Source of the DNA: Umezawaea sp039922235
GTDB taxonomy: Bacteria; Actinomycetota; Actinomycetes; Mycobacteriales; Pseudonocardiaceae
NCBI GenBank assembly: GCA_039922235.1
Contig: JBDSAJ010000061.1
Span: 1-35,375 of the forward strand
Direction of reading: 5' to 3'
Length of the DNA: 35,375 nt
Part shown: one piece after another, positions 21,145 through 29,340 of the stretch
How positions within the stretch are numbered: the first letter of the stretch is position 1
Layout of the letters: each line of letters begins with the position of its first letter
Program-made: the position numbers and the translations under genes
Notes under the pieces: generated by a model
The model's database searches: none
What the model was told of the DNA's origin: nothing
Seen by the model: only the letters and a program-made list of their open reading frames with translations

Positions 21145-23250
21145 TTACCCGATTCCTGGGATGAGGCGGACGAGCAGGTCGATCAGCCAGATCCCGGCGA
21201 ACGGCGTCACGATGCCGCCCAGGCCGTAGACCAGCAGGTTGCGCCGCAGCAGCGCCGAGGCGCTGGAGGGCCGGTAGCGGACTCCGCGCAGCGCCAACGG
21301 GATCAGCACGACGATGATCAGCGCGTTGAAGATCACCGCAGACAGGATCGCCGACTGTGGCGTGGCCAGCCCCATGATGTTGAGCTTGCCCAGCTGCGGG
21401 TAGATGCCTGCGAACATGGCCGGCAGGATCGCGAAGTACTTCGCCAGGTCGTTGGCGACGCTGAACGTCGTCAGCGCACCGCGGGTGATCAGCAGCTGCT
21501 TGCCGATCTCCACGATCTCGATCAGCTTCGTCGGATCCGAGTCCAGGTCGACCATGTTGCCCGCTTCTTTGGCGGCGGACGTGCCGGTGTTCATCGCGAC
21601 ACCGACATCGGCCTGTGCCAGCGCCGGGGCGTCGTTGGTGCCGTCGCCGGTCATCGCGACCAGCTTGCCGCCCTCCTGCTCCTGGCGGATCAGGGCCATC
21701 TTGTCCTCGGGCTTGGCCTCCGCCAGGAAGTCGTCCACCCCGGCCTCATCCGCGATGGCCTTGGCGGTCAACGGGTTGTCGCCGGTGACCATGACGGTCT
21801 TGATGCCCATCGCCCGCAGTTCGGCGAACCGCTCCTTCATGCCCGGCTTGACCACGTCGGACAAGCGGATCACGCCGCGGACCGAGGCAACGCCCCCACG
21901 GAACTCCGCGACCACCAGCGGTGTGCCGCCCTGCTGGCTGATCTCGTCCACGACGGGTCCGACCTCGCCGGAGATCTCGCCGCCGTTGTCCAGCACCCAC
22001 GCCCGGACCGCGTTCGCCGCACCCTTGCGGACCTGCCTGCCGTCCAGGTCGATGCCGCTCATCCGGGTGTTCGCCGAGAACTCCACGAACTCGCCGGTCT
22101 TCTCGTGATCGGTCGCCTCGGCCGACAGACCCCACAACTCACCGCACAACTCGATGATGCTGCGACCCTCGGGCGTGCCATCGGCCAGGCTGGACAACCG
22201 GACCGACTCGGCGAGCTGCTCGGGTGTGGTCCCGCCGACCGGCACGAAGTCGGTCGCGCGCCGGTTGCCGAAGGTGATCGTGCCGGTCTTGTCCAGCAGC
22301 AGCGTGTCGATGTCGCCCGCGGCCTCCACGGCCTTGCCCGAGGTCGCCAGGACGTTGCGCTGCACCAGCCGGTCCATGCCCGCGATGCCGATCGCGGACA
22401 GCAGCGCGCCGATCGTGGTCGGGATCAGGCACACCAGCAGCGCGGTCAGCACGATCACCGACTGCGCGCTGCCCGAGTACGCGGCCATCGGCTGCAACGC
22501 CACCACGGCCAGCAGGAAGATGATCGTCAACGTCGACAGCAGGATCGTCAACGCGATCTCGTTCGGCGTCTTCTGCCGCTCCGCGCCCTCCACCAGCGCG
22601 ATCATCCGGTCCACGAACGACTCGCCGGGCTTCGTGCTGATCTTGACCACGACCCGGTCCGACAACACGGTGGTGCCACCGGTCACCGCGCACCGGTCGC
22701 CACCGGACTCCCGGATCACCGGCGCGGACTCCCCGGTGATGGCCGACTCGTCCACGGTCGCGATGCCCTCGACCACATCGCCGTCACCGGGGATCACCTC
22801 GCCCGCCTCGACGACGACCAGATCACCGATGCGGAGTTCGGTACCCGGCACCCGCTCCTCACCGCCGTCCTCACGCAACCGGCGCGCGACGGCATCCTTC
22901 TTGCTCTTGCGCAGCGAGTCGGCCTGGGCCTTGCCCCTGCCCTCGGCCACCGCTTCCGCGAGGTTGGCGAACAGCACGGTGAACCACAGCCACGCCGCCA
23001 CGCCGATGGAGAATCCGGACGGGTCACCGATGGCGAAGACCGTGACCAGCACGGAACCCACCCAGACCACGAACATGACGGGGTTGCGGAGCTGGTGGCG
23101 CGGGTCGAACTTGCGCAGCGCGTCCGGGAACGAGGTCACCAGCTGACGCGGGTTGAACACGCCCGCGCCGACCTGGCGGCCCAGGTTCTCCGCGTGGCGG
23201 TCGCGGATCTCGCCAGGAGTCCGCTGTGGATGATCGGTCGTGATGGTCAC
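21145..23250 (-). CDS. kdpB: KdpB, potassium-transporting P-type ATPase catalytic subunit
   Basis: A 701-residue P-type ATPase. The phosphorylation motif DKTGT has D320. TGES (ITGESAPV) marks the actuator domain, KGAANAV the nucleotide site, and MTGDGTNDAPALAQADVGVAM the hinge. Membrane helices lie near 45-85, 235-290 and 585-690. It hydrolyses ATP to drive K+ import by KdpA. The GTG start overlaps the kdpA stop (GTGA). Confidence 0.98.
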   Translation of the reverse strand: MTITTDHPQRTPGEIRDRHAENLGRQVGAGVFNPRQLVTSFPDALRKFDPRHQLRNPVMFVVWVGSVLVTVFAIGDPSGFSIGVAAWLWFTVLFANLAEAVAEGRGKAQADSLRKSKKDAVARRLREDGGEERVPGTELRIGDLVVVEAGEVIPGDGDVVEGIATVDESAITGESAPVIRESGGDRCAVTGGTTVLSDRVVVKISTKPGESFVDRMIALVEGAERQKTPNEIALTILLSTLTIIFLLAVVALQPMAAYSGSAQSVIVLTALLVCLIPTTIGALLSAIGIAGMDRLVQRNVLATSGKAVEAAGDIDTLLLDKTGTITFGNRRATDFVPVGGTTPEQLAESVRLSSLADGTPEGRSIIELCGELWGLSAEATDHEKTGEFVEFSANTRMSGIDLDGRQVRKGAANAVRAWVLDNGGEISGEVGPVVDEISQQGGTPLVVAEFRGGVASVRGVIRLSDVVKPGMKERFAELRAMGIKTVMVTGDNPLTAKAIADEAGVDDFLAEAKPEDKMALIRQEQEGGKLVAMTGDGTNDAPALAQADVGVAMNTGTSAAKEAGNMVDLDSDPTKLIEIVEIGKQLLITRGALTTFSVANDLAKYFAILPAMFAGIYPQLGKLNIMGLATPQSAILSAVIFNALIIVVLIPLALRGVRYRPSSASALLRRNLLVYGLGGIVTPFAGIWLIDLLVRLIPGIG

Positions 23251-24887
23251 AGCAAAGCCTCCGCGATGGGACCAAGAGCAAGAGCGGGGATGAACGTCAG
23301 CGCGGCCACCAACACGACCGCGCCCGCCAGCAACGACGCGAACAGCGGCCCGGTCGTGGGCAGCGTGCCCGCCGTCTCCGGCACCTTCTTCTGCGCGGCC
23401 AGCGATCCGGCCAGCGCCAGCACGGCGATGATCGGGATGAACCGGCCGACCAGCATGCAGACACCGAGCGACGCCTGGAACCAGTCGCTGGTCACGGTGA
23501 TCCCGGCGAACGCGCTGCCGTTGTTGTTCGACGCCGACGCGTACGCGTAAAGCACCTCCGACAGCCCGTGCGCACCAGGGTTGTTCAACGCCTTGCCGAT
23601 CTCACCGGGCAGCATCAGCGCGACACCCGCACCGATCAGCATCACCGTCGGCATCGCCAGGATCGACACCGCAGCGGCGGTCACCTCACGCTTGCCGAGC
23701 TTCTTGCCCAGGTACTCCGGAGTCCGGCCGACCATCAGCCCGGCCAGGAACATCGCGATGATCGCCATCACCAGGATGCTGTACAGCCCGGTGCCCACCC
23801 CGCCCGGCGTCATCTCACCGAACAACATGTTCAGCATCGCCCCACCACCGCCCAGACCGCTGAAGCTGTCGTGCATCGAGTTCACCGCGCCCGTGGAGGT
23901 GCCGGTGGTGGAGTCTGCGAACAACGCCGACCCCGCGATGCCGAACCGGGTCTCCTTGCCCTCCATGGGACGCAGGCCGTGGTCCTCAGCCCACCAGATC
24001 ACCGCGAGCATCGAACCCCACAGCACACCCATCACGCTGAGCAGCACGTAGCCCTGCTTCGTGTTGCCCACGAGCTTGCCGAACGTGCGGGTCAGCGACA
24101 CCGGGATCACCAGCAGCAGGAAGATCTCCAGCAGGTTGGTCCACGAACTGGGGTTCTCGAACGGGTGGGCCGAGTTGGCGTTGAAGATGCCACCACCGTT
24201 GGTACCGAGTTCCTTGATCGCCTCCTGGCTCGCGGCAGGCGCCAACGCGATCGTGTGCGCTACCCCGTCCGGCCCGATCACGGTGACACCGGACTTCAGG
24301 CTCATCACCACACCGAGTCCCATGAGGACGATCGCGGAGACGAACGACAGCGGCAGCAGGACCCGCAGGGTACCGCGCACCAGGTCGACCCAGAAGTTGC
24401 CCAGTCGGTCGGTCTTCGAGCGGACGAAACCACGCACCAACGCGATCGCCACGGCCAGGCCCACGGCGGCGGACACGAAGTTCTGCACCGTAAGACCGAC
24501 CATCTGCACCGCGTGGCCCATGACGGCCTCGGGCACGTAGGACTGCCAGTTCGTGTTCGTCACGAAGCTCACGGCGTTGTTGAACGCCATGCCCGGTGCC
24601 ACCGCACCCCTGCCGAAGTCGAACGGCAGCAACGGTTGCAGGCGTTGCAACAGGTAGAGGAACACCACCGACACGAAGGAAAAACCGAGCACCGCCTGCG
24701 CGTAGGTGCTCCACCGCTGCTCGGAGTCCGGGTTCACCCGCACAACGCGGTACAGCGCACTCTCCACGCGGGTGTGCTTGGCACTGCTGAACACCCGCGC
24801 CATGTAGTCGCCGAGCGGCCGGTACACCACCGCCAGCGCGGCGACGAGAAGGCCGACCTGCAGCAGGCCCGCCAGAGTCGATGACAT
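23247..24887 (-). CDS. kdpA: KdpA, potassium-binding channel-like subunit
   Basis: A 546-residue membrane protein of the superfamily of K+ transporters, with about ten helices. Selectivity-filter-like segments include VSFVTNTNWQSY, GTNGGGIFNANSAHPFENP and ASASNNNGSAF. The N-terminus QVGLLVAALAVVYRPLGDYMARVF is the usual KdpA start. ATG 24887 shares one base with the kdpF stop (TGATG). Confidence 0.98.
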   Translation of the reverse strand: MSSTLAGLLQVGLLVAALAVVYRPLGDYMARVFSSAKHTRVESALYRVVRVNPDSEQRWSTYAQAVLGFSFVSVVFLYLLQRLQPLLPFDFGRGAVAPGMAFNNAVSFVTNTNWQSYVPEAVMGHAVQMVGLTVQNFVSAAVGLAVAIALVRGFVRSKTDRLGNFWVDLVRGTLRVLLPLSFVSAIVLMGLGVVMSLKSGVTVIGPDGVAHTIALAPAASQEAIKELGTNGGGIFNANSAHPFENPSSWTNLLEIFLLLVIPVSLTRTFGKLVGNTKQGYVLLSVMGVLWGSMLAVIWWAEDHGLRPMEGKETRFGIAGSALFADSTTGTSTGAVNSMHDSFSGLGGGGAMLNMLFGEMTPGGVGTGLYSILVMAIIAMFLAGLMVGRTPEYLGKKLGKREVTAAAVSILAMPTVMLIGAGVALMLPGEIGKALNNPGAHGLSEVLYAYASASNNNGSAFAGITVTSDWFQASLGVCMLVGRFIPIIAVLALAGSLAAQKKVPETAGTLPTTGPLFASLLAGAVVLVAALTFIPALALGPIAEALL

Positions 24888-24988
24888 CAGAACTTCTCCG
24901 GCCTGATCAACGCGATGAACAAGTAGACGATCAACAGCGACGCGAGCACGCCACCCAGGACGTTCGCCAGAACACCGGTGCCACTCAC
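24887..24988 (-). CDS. kdpF: KdpF, small subunit of the potassium-transporting ATPase
   Basis: A 33-residue single-helix peptide, read from GTG 24988: SGTGVLANVLGGVLASLLIV, then YLFIALIRPEKF. The ending LIRPEKF is typical of KdpF. It stabilises the KdpABC complex in the membrane. The start overlaps the stop of the preceding 27-residue ORF by 4 bp, and its stop overlaps kdpA by one base, so all three are translationally coupled. Confidence 0.92.
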   Translation of the reverse strand: MSGTGVLANVLGGVLASLLIVYLFIALIRPEKF

Positions 24989-25068
24989 AATTTCTCCAGA
25001 CCGCGCAACGTCAGAGCGAGGACCAGGAAGACACCGATCAGCAGCACGGCGTAGGCCAGATCGGCCAT
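24985..25068 (-). CDS. 27-residue membrane peptide opening the kdp operon
   Basis: ATG 25068 is preceded by a strong ribosome binding site (AAAGGAG, 9-nt spacing). The peptide reads ADLAYAVLLIGVFLVLALTL, then RGLEKL: one hydrophobic helix with a short charged tail. The stop overlaps the kdpF GTG (GTGA). It does not resemble KdpF itself. It could be an extra small subunit, a leader peptide for coupling, or a regulator of the complex. To my recollection, similar tiny ORFs precede kdpF in other actinobacteria but are usually unannotated. Confidence 0.75.
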   Translation of the reverse strand: MADLAYAVLLIGVFLVLALTLRGLEKL

Positions 25069-25156
25069 GTGCTCATGCTCCTTTCCCACATGGGCTCGGG
25101 CCACCCCAACGGCGACCGCAACGCTCACAGCGTGCATCGCGGGATCAGCCGAACGG

Positions 25157-25178
25157 GGCTCCCTGACGGCTCCTTGAC
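25157..25178 (-). promoter_or_regulatory. Tandem 11-bp repeat upstream of the kdp operon (candidate KdpE site)
   Basis: On the minus strand GTCAAGGAGCC (25178-25168) is followed directly by GTCAGGGAGCC (25167-25157), 10 of 11 identical. A further GTCAGGA lies at 25210-25204. The pair stands about 90 bp before the first start codon, a normal position for an OmpR-type activator site. The region 25069-25299 otherwise holds a perfect 11-bp direct repeat CTCCCGGACCG (25253-25263 and 25279-25289). I cannot assign a -10 box with confidence. Confidence 0.4.
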
Positions 25179-25299
25179 GCGCACGACCAGGTCATTTACG
25201 CGATCCTGACGCCCAGGTGACCGCCGCCATACCGTTGAACAACCTCGCACCGCTCCCGGACCGGCTACGCCGAGCAACCTCCCGGACCGCCAGGTCGAG

Positions 25300-26337
25300 C
25301 TACAGCCACCGGTTCCGCTTGAACAGCCGGTGCAGCACCAGGCACGCCGAGGCGATGGCGCCCAGCACGGCGTAGTAGCCGTACTCCCAGCGCAGCTCGG
25401 GCATGTGCTCGAAGTTCATGCCGTACACGCCGACCACCATGGTCGGCACCGTGATGATCGCCGCCCAGGCGCTGATCTTGCGCATGTCGTCGTTCTGCTG
25501 GAGCGTGACCTTGGCCAGCGTCGCGTAGAGCAGGCTGTCGAGCAGCTCGTCCAGACCCGCGACCTGGTTCGCCACCAACGTCAGCCGGTCGTCGAGTTCG
25601 CGGAAGTCGAGCTGAACTTCCTCTGGCACCAACGGACTCCCGGTCCCGGCCAGACCGCGCAACAGGGCCGCGAGCGGCGCCACGGATCGGCGCAGCTCGA
25701 CGATCTCGCGTTTCATCAGGTACATCTGCTCGGCGCCCACGAGGCCGCGCGGGGCGAACACCAGCGACTCGATCTCGTCGATGTCCGCCTCGAACGCGGT
25801 CGAGACCACGAGGTAGCTGTCCACCACGTGATCCGCGATCGCGCGCAGGACGGCGGACGGTCCCTGTGCCAACTGCCCCGGCGCGGCCTCGAGTTCCTGC
25901 CGCAGGCCGCGCAGACCGGTGTGCTCGCCGTGCCGGACGGTCACGACGAAGTCCGCGCCGAGGAAGGCGATGACCTCCCCGGTCTCCACGATCTCGTTCG
26001 CCGGGCCCGACGACTCGTGTGCGACGTGGCGAACGGTCTTGAGCACCATGGCCATCGTCTCGTCGTAGTGCTCCAGCTTCGGCCGCTGATAGGCGCGCAG
26101 GGCGTCCTTCGCGGCTCGTCCGGGCAGCCCGAACACCTCGGCGATGTCCCGGATCTGGTCGGCCGAGGGTTCGTGCAGGCCGAGCCAGACGAACCCCTCT
26201 CCCCCGTCACGCACCTCGGCGATGGCCTCGGGGTAGCTCCGGTGACCCGGCAGTCGCTCACCGTCGACGTAGACGGCGCAATCCACGACGGACGCCGAAG
26301 ACCCGATGGGCTCTCCGCCAGAGGGTGGAGTCGTCAT
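25300..26337 (-). CDS. corA: CorA-family magnesium/cobalt channel
   Basis: A 345-residue protein with a large cytosolic N-terminal domain, a long helix (about 200-285) and two C-terminal membrane helices. The signature YGMNFEHMPELRWEYGYY, at the end of the first helix, contains the GMN selectivity motif. The tail ends in basic FKRNRWL. It forms a pentameric Mg2+ (or Co2+/Ni2+) channel in the cell membrane. ATG 26337 has a strong GGAGG ribosome binding site; the frame continues to 26424 without support. It lies upstream of the kdp operon on the same strand, separated by 231 bp. Confidence 0.93.
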   Translation of the reverse strand: MTTPPSGGEPIGSSASVVDCAVYVDGERLPGHRSYPEAIAEVRDGGEGFVWLGLHEPSADQIRDIAEVFGLPGRAAKDALRAYQRPKLEHYDETMAMVLKTVRHVAHESSGPANEIVETGEVIAFLGADFVVTVRHGEHTGLRGLRQELEAAPGQLAQGPSAVLRAIADHVVDSYLVVSTAFEADIDEIESLVFAPRGLVGAEQMYLMKREIVELRRSVAPLAALLRGLAGTGSPLVPEEVQLDFRELDDRLTLVANQVAGLDELLDSLLYATLAKVTLQQNDDMRKISAWAAIITVPTMVVGVYGMNFEHMPELRWEYGYYAVLGAIASACLVLHRLFKRNRWL

Positions 26338-26432
26338 CTCGTTCCTCCGGTCGCGAGCAGGTGGCGGCACCGAGGTGGTCCCACCGGTCGGGGCTCGGAA
26401 TGGCATGATGCCTGCTGACGGCATCGGATCGG

Positions 26433-27314
26433 TCAGGTTCGACCAAGGAAACCCATGATCGCCTTGATGGTCTCGTCAGGATGGGGCATGAGCCCGGCAT
26501 GAGTGGCGTTGGGGATCTCGACGAATTCGCCGTTCGGGAGGGCTTCGGCGGCGATCCTGCCGGTACGGGGCGGGAACAGCGGGTCGTGCTCGAACGAAGC
26601 GACCAGTGCCGGAACCGTGATGTCCCGTAGTGCCGCCATGCGGTGTTTGTCGTGCAGCCACGCCACCGAGGCCGCCGACTGGCCGTTCTCGCCCGCTTTC
26701 GAGGTCCACAGCTGCCCCTGCATGCCCAGCATCCGCACCCACGTGCTCACCAGGTCCTCGTCATCGCGGACGGATCGCGGAGGCAATCCGGTCATGAGGG
26801 TCTGGAACGCCGCGACGGTGCCGGGAATGTGGCCTCCGGTGGCGATCAGCTCGCTTTCCATGGCGAGCACGGCGCCCAGCAGCGGGGTGATGGGCCCGGC
26901 TCCGGCCAGCAGGACGATGCTGCGGGCCAACTCCGGCCGGGTCCGAGCCAGCGACTCGACGGTGAAGCCGCCCAGCGAGTAGCCCACCAACGCCGCGCCA
27001 CGCACGTCCAACGCGTCGAGCAACCCAGCCACGTCACCCGCCATCTGCCCGATCGTGTAAGGCGGGGCCGGTGCGTCGCTGGGCGCGACACCCCGAGCCG
27101 AGTAGCTGATCACCTGATAGCCCGCGTTCACGAGCGCATCACGCAGCCCACACACCTGCCACGCGATCGGCGGCATGCCGGTACCTCCCGCGAGCAGCAC
27201 GGCGGGCCCGATCCCACCCGCTCGGCACTCCCTCGACGACCACCGAGTCCATGCATCCCCCGTCACAGTTCCGGTCGCACCGGCAGCACACCGCCGCCGC
27301 GCACCACCAGCCAT
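26433..27314 (-). CDS. Alpha/beta hydrolase, 5' end possibly frameshifted
   Basis: From GIGPAVLLAGGTGMP onward this is a clean alpha/beta hydrolase. The nucleophile Ser is in GYSLGG, the Asp in FEHDPLFPP, and the His in NATHAGLMPHPDE. The first 33 residues in this frame are Arg/Gly/Cys-rich and do not look like a hydrolase N-terminus. In the neighbouring frame an ATG at 27249 with a GGGGG ribosome binding site reads MDSVVVEGVPSG, the expected opening beta strand. A single-base indel near 27210-27225 would join the two. The gene may therefore be a recent pseudogene, a sequence error, or start at another codon (ATG 27314 or GTG 27266). Substrate unknown. Confidence 0.7.
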   Translation of the reverse strand: MAGGARRRCAAGATGTVTGDAWTRWSSRECRAGGIGPAVLLAGGTGMPPIAWQVCGLRDALVNAGYQVISYSARGVAPSDAPAPPYTIGQMAGDVAGLLDALDVRGAALVGYSLGGFTVESLARTRPELARSIVLLAGAGPITPLLGAVLAMESELIATGGHIPGTVAAFQTLMTGLPPRSVRDDEDLVSTWVRMLGMQGQLWTSKAGENGQSAASVAWLHDKHRMAALRDITVPALVASFEHDPLFPPRTGRIAAEALPNGEFVEIPNATHAGLMPHPDETIKAIMGFLGRT

Positions 27315-27468
27315 ACCACGGGTTGGCCGTCAGGCGAGCCGTGAACGATTCGATCACGGCAGTCGCCGATCGACAGTCGTCCCCATGGGACAGCGGACGG
27401 CAGGCTGACCTTCTAGCATCGGTCCCGCCTGCCGTTCACCGATCCACCCGGAAGGCTGACCATCTTCG

Positions 27469-27499
27469 TTGGCGATCCCCAATGTTGCCCGGGTATGCT
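27469..27499 (+). promoter_or_regulatory. Promoter of a probably leaderless small gene
   Basis: A -35-like TTGGCG (27469-27474) and a -10 TATGCT (27494-27499) are 19 nt apart. The in-frame GTG at 27507 begins 7 nt after the -10, exactly where transcription would start. No ribosome binding site precedes it. This fits the TANNNT-N7-RTG arrangement of actinobacterial leaderless genes. Confidence 0.55.
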
Positions 27500-27506
27500 G
27501 ATAGGT

Positions 27507-27701
27507 GTGGAGTTGCTGCGCTTGTCCAAGGCCGCGCAGCGTCTGGGTATCCCTCCGATGGCGCTTCGTTCGTGGGCGATCGACAACTTCGGGTCGTTGG
27601 CGACCACCGTCGCCGGGCGGTTGTACGGCATGAGGTCCGCGCAGGCCCGCGAGCGGCTGCCCGCCGAGACCGCCCAGAGCGTCGAGGACCGCGCCGCGTG
27701 A
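27507..27701 (+). CDS. Small HTH-like protein, probably leaderless
   Basis: A 64-residue protein if it starts at GTG 27507. ELLRLSKAAQRLGIPPMALRSWAI resembles the helix-turn-helix of MerR/excisionase-like proteins, which would make it a small DNA-binding protein. The C-terminal half is short and charged. ATG 27495 is in frame but lies inside the -10 box. The stop overlaps the next GTG (GTGA). I do not recognise a specific family. Confidence 0.55.
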   Translation: MELLRLSKAAQRLGIPPMALRSWAIDNFGSLATTVAGRLYGMRSAQARERLPAETAQSVEDRAA

Positions 27702-27946
27702 GCCGGAAGCTCTTGCTCGCGGAGGGTGAGACTGCCCGTACCGCGTGCGCCCGTGCCGTCTTACGTGCCGGAGTCGACGAGAAGTCCGGTGAGTTCCTGT
27801 CCGCCGCCGTGCTGGCCGAGCGCGTCGGGTGGTGCGTCGATCTGGTGTCCGGCATGGTCACCCGCCTGCTGGCCGAGCACTGGAACACCGTCGACGTGGA
27901 CGTGCTCGCCTCCGGTGAGGATGCGGCCGGTCGGACGTTGCCGTGA
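27698..27946 (+). CDS. Small hypothetical protein coupled to the HTH-like gene
   Basis: An 82-residue protein from GTG 27698, overlapping the preceding stop by 4 bp. It is mostly helical by composition (ARTACARAVLRAGV; AAVLAERVGWCVDLVSGMV) with two Cys and no signal peptide. I recognise no family. The overlap shows that it is translated together with the HTH-like protein, perhaps as its partner. The open frame extends far upstream, but only this start makes operon sense. Confidence 0.5.
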   Translation: MSRKLLLAEGETARTACARAVLRAGVDEKSGEFLSAAVLAERVGWCVDLVSGMVTRLLAEHWNTVDVDVLASGEDAAGRTLP

Positions 27947-28014
27947 TGGGATAGTCCTGTGCCAGACACCACGTCCGACACAGGATCACCAAGCTGATCA
28001 GAGACACTTCCACC

Positions 28015-28275
28015 ATGACCGACTCCGACATGGCCTCTTTGCGGAAACGCGCCGACGACGGCGACCTGGACGCGGCCGATGAACTCGTCCAACTCGCAGG
28101 CGAGCGAGGCGACGTCGACGAACTGCGGCGAATGGTCGACAGCGGGAACTCGGCTGCCGTCGACCAGCTCATCGAGCTGGCCACCGAACTGGAAGACCTG
28201 GACGAGTTGCGCCGCCTCGCCGCCAAGGGTCACACCGCCGCTGCCGAACAACTCGAGGACCTCACCAGCGGATGA
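28015..28275 (+). CDS. 86-residue protein of three 28-residue helical repeats
   Basis: The protein is acidic and entirely helical by composition. Leu9, 37 and 65, Gly16, 44 and 72, and Leu24, 52 and 80 repeat with an exact 28-residue period (D-E-L-R-R-x-x-x-x-G-x-x-x-A pattern). The organisation resembles Sel1/TPR-like or HEAT-like solenoids, though the period is shorter than TPR (34) or Sel1 (36). No ribosome binding site is evident before the ATG. It ends 6 bp from the convergent LacI-family gene. Possible role: protein-protein interaction. Function unknown. Confidence 0.65.
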   Translation: MTDSDMASLRKRADDGDLDAADELVQLAGERGDVDELRRMVDSGNSAAVDQLIELATELEDLDELRRLAAKGHTAAAEQLEDLTSG

Positions 28276-28281
28276 CACAAC

Positions 28282-29298
28282 TCAGGCACCGATGGTGCTC
28301 TGCCTGACGATGAGCCGGTGCTCGGCACGCACCTCGATCCCCGGCAACGACTTGTCGCTGTCGATCCGCTGCAGCAGCCGCGAAACCGCGGTAGACGCGA
28401 TAGCCGTCTTGTCCGGCGAGATGGTGCTGATGGTCGGGTTGGAGTAACGGCCTTCCTCGATGTCGTCGTACCCGATGAGCGCGATGTCCTCCGGCACCCG
28501 GACTCCACGTTCCAGCGCGGCGTGCAACGCCCCGAGTGCAACGAGGTCGCTGTAGCAGAACGCGGCGTCCGGCGGATCATCGCGATCCAGCAACAGGTGC
28601 ATGGCAGCGGACCCATCGGCCCGGTTGAACCGCGGCGTGCGGATGATCAGCGACTCGTCCACCGGCAGACCCGCCTCCCGGTGCGCCTGCCGGTACCCAA
28701 GCGTGCGGAGTTGCGCCGCCTCACCGGTCGGGTACGGCTGATCGCCGATGGCGGCGATCCTGCGCCTACCCAGGTCGATCAAGTGACGGGTGGCCTCCCG
28801 CGAGGCCATGACGTCGTCGATGCCGACGTGGTCGAAGGTGCCGTCGGAAGCCCGCTCGCCCAGGATGACCAGCGGCAGAGTCGGGTCGTGGTCGGAGAGA
28901 TCGGCCTGGGCCAGTCCGAGCGGGCTGAGGATCATGCCGTCGAACGCGAACCCGCGCGCCCCCCGGCGGATCAGGTCGCGCTCGTGCACGGGATCGCCGT
29001 CGGTCTGGTCGACCAGCACGTTGTAGCCGCGCTCGCGGGCCCTCGGGATGATGCCCTGGAGCAACTCCGCGAAGTAGGGCGTGTCCAGGTAGGGCACGAC
29101 CACGACGATCTGCCCCGACCGGCCGTTGGCGAGGTTGCGGGCCAGCACGTTGGGGCGGTAGTCGAGTTCGACGATGGCGCGCTCGACCTTCACCCGCGTG
29201 CGCTCGGTGACCCGCGCGTAGCCGTTGACGACGTTCGACACCGTCCGGGCGGAGACGCCCGCGAGCTGTGCGACGTCGCGCAGGGTGGCATCGCGCAT
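28282..29298 (-). CDS. LacI-family transcriptional repressor of the arabinoside locus
   Basis: A 338-residue regulator. The N-terminal LacI HTH reads ATLRDVAQLAGVSARTVSNV with the hinge helix RPNVLARNLANG. The periplasmic-binding-protein-like effector domain follows (IVVVVPYLDTPYFAELLQGI; AFCYSDLVALGALHAALERG; ALIGYDDIEEGRYSNPTIS). ATG 29298 has a strong GGAGGG ribosome binding site. It is divergent from the sugar transport and arabinofuranosidase genes. Three near-identical palindromic operators lie in the shared intergenic region, one of them 43 bp from its own start, implying autoregulation. The inducer is probably arabinose or an arabino-oligosaccharide (inference from the GH51 gene). Confidence 0.94.
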   Translation of the reverse strand: MRDATLRDVAQLAGVSARTVSNVVNGYARVTERTRVKVERAIVELDYRPNVLARNLANGRSGQIVVVVPYLDTPYFAELLQGIIPRARERGYNVLVDQTDGDPVHERDLIRRGARGFAFDGMILSPLGLAQADLSDHDPTLPLVILGERASDGTFDHVGIDDVMASREATRHLIDLGRRRIAAIGDQPYPTGEAAQLRTLGYRQAHREAGLPVDESLIIRTPRFNRADGSAAMHLLLDRDDPPDAAFCYSDLVALGALHAALERGVRVPEDIALIGYDDIEEGRYSNPTISTISPDKTAIASTAVSRLLQRIDSDKSLPGIEVRAEHRLIVRQSTIGA

Positions 29299-29340
29299 GA
29301 CCCTCCTTCGTCCGGACGAGCGCGCGTGGGCCACATGCGT

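Noticed and set aside
22105..23550. A long plus-strand frame opposite kdpB and kdpA
   Set aside because: It is antisense to strongly conserved Kdp genes and rich in Arg, His and Gln, typical of a shadow frame.
27955..27985. TCCTGTG/CACAGGA inverted repeat before the 28-residue-repeat gene
   Set aside because: Only 7 bp with a 17-nt spacer; this can easily occur by chance and nothing else supports an operator.
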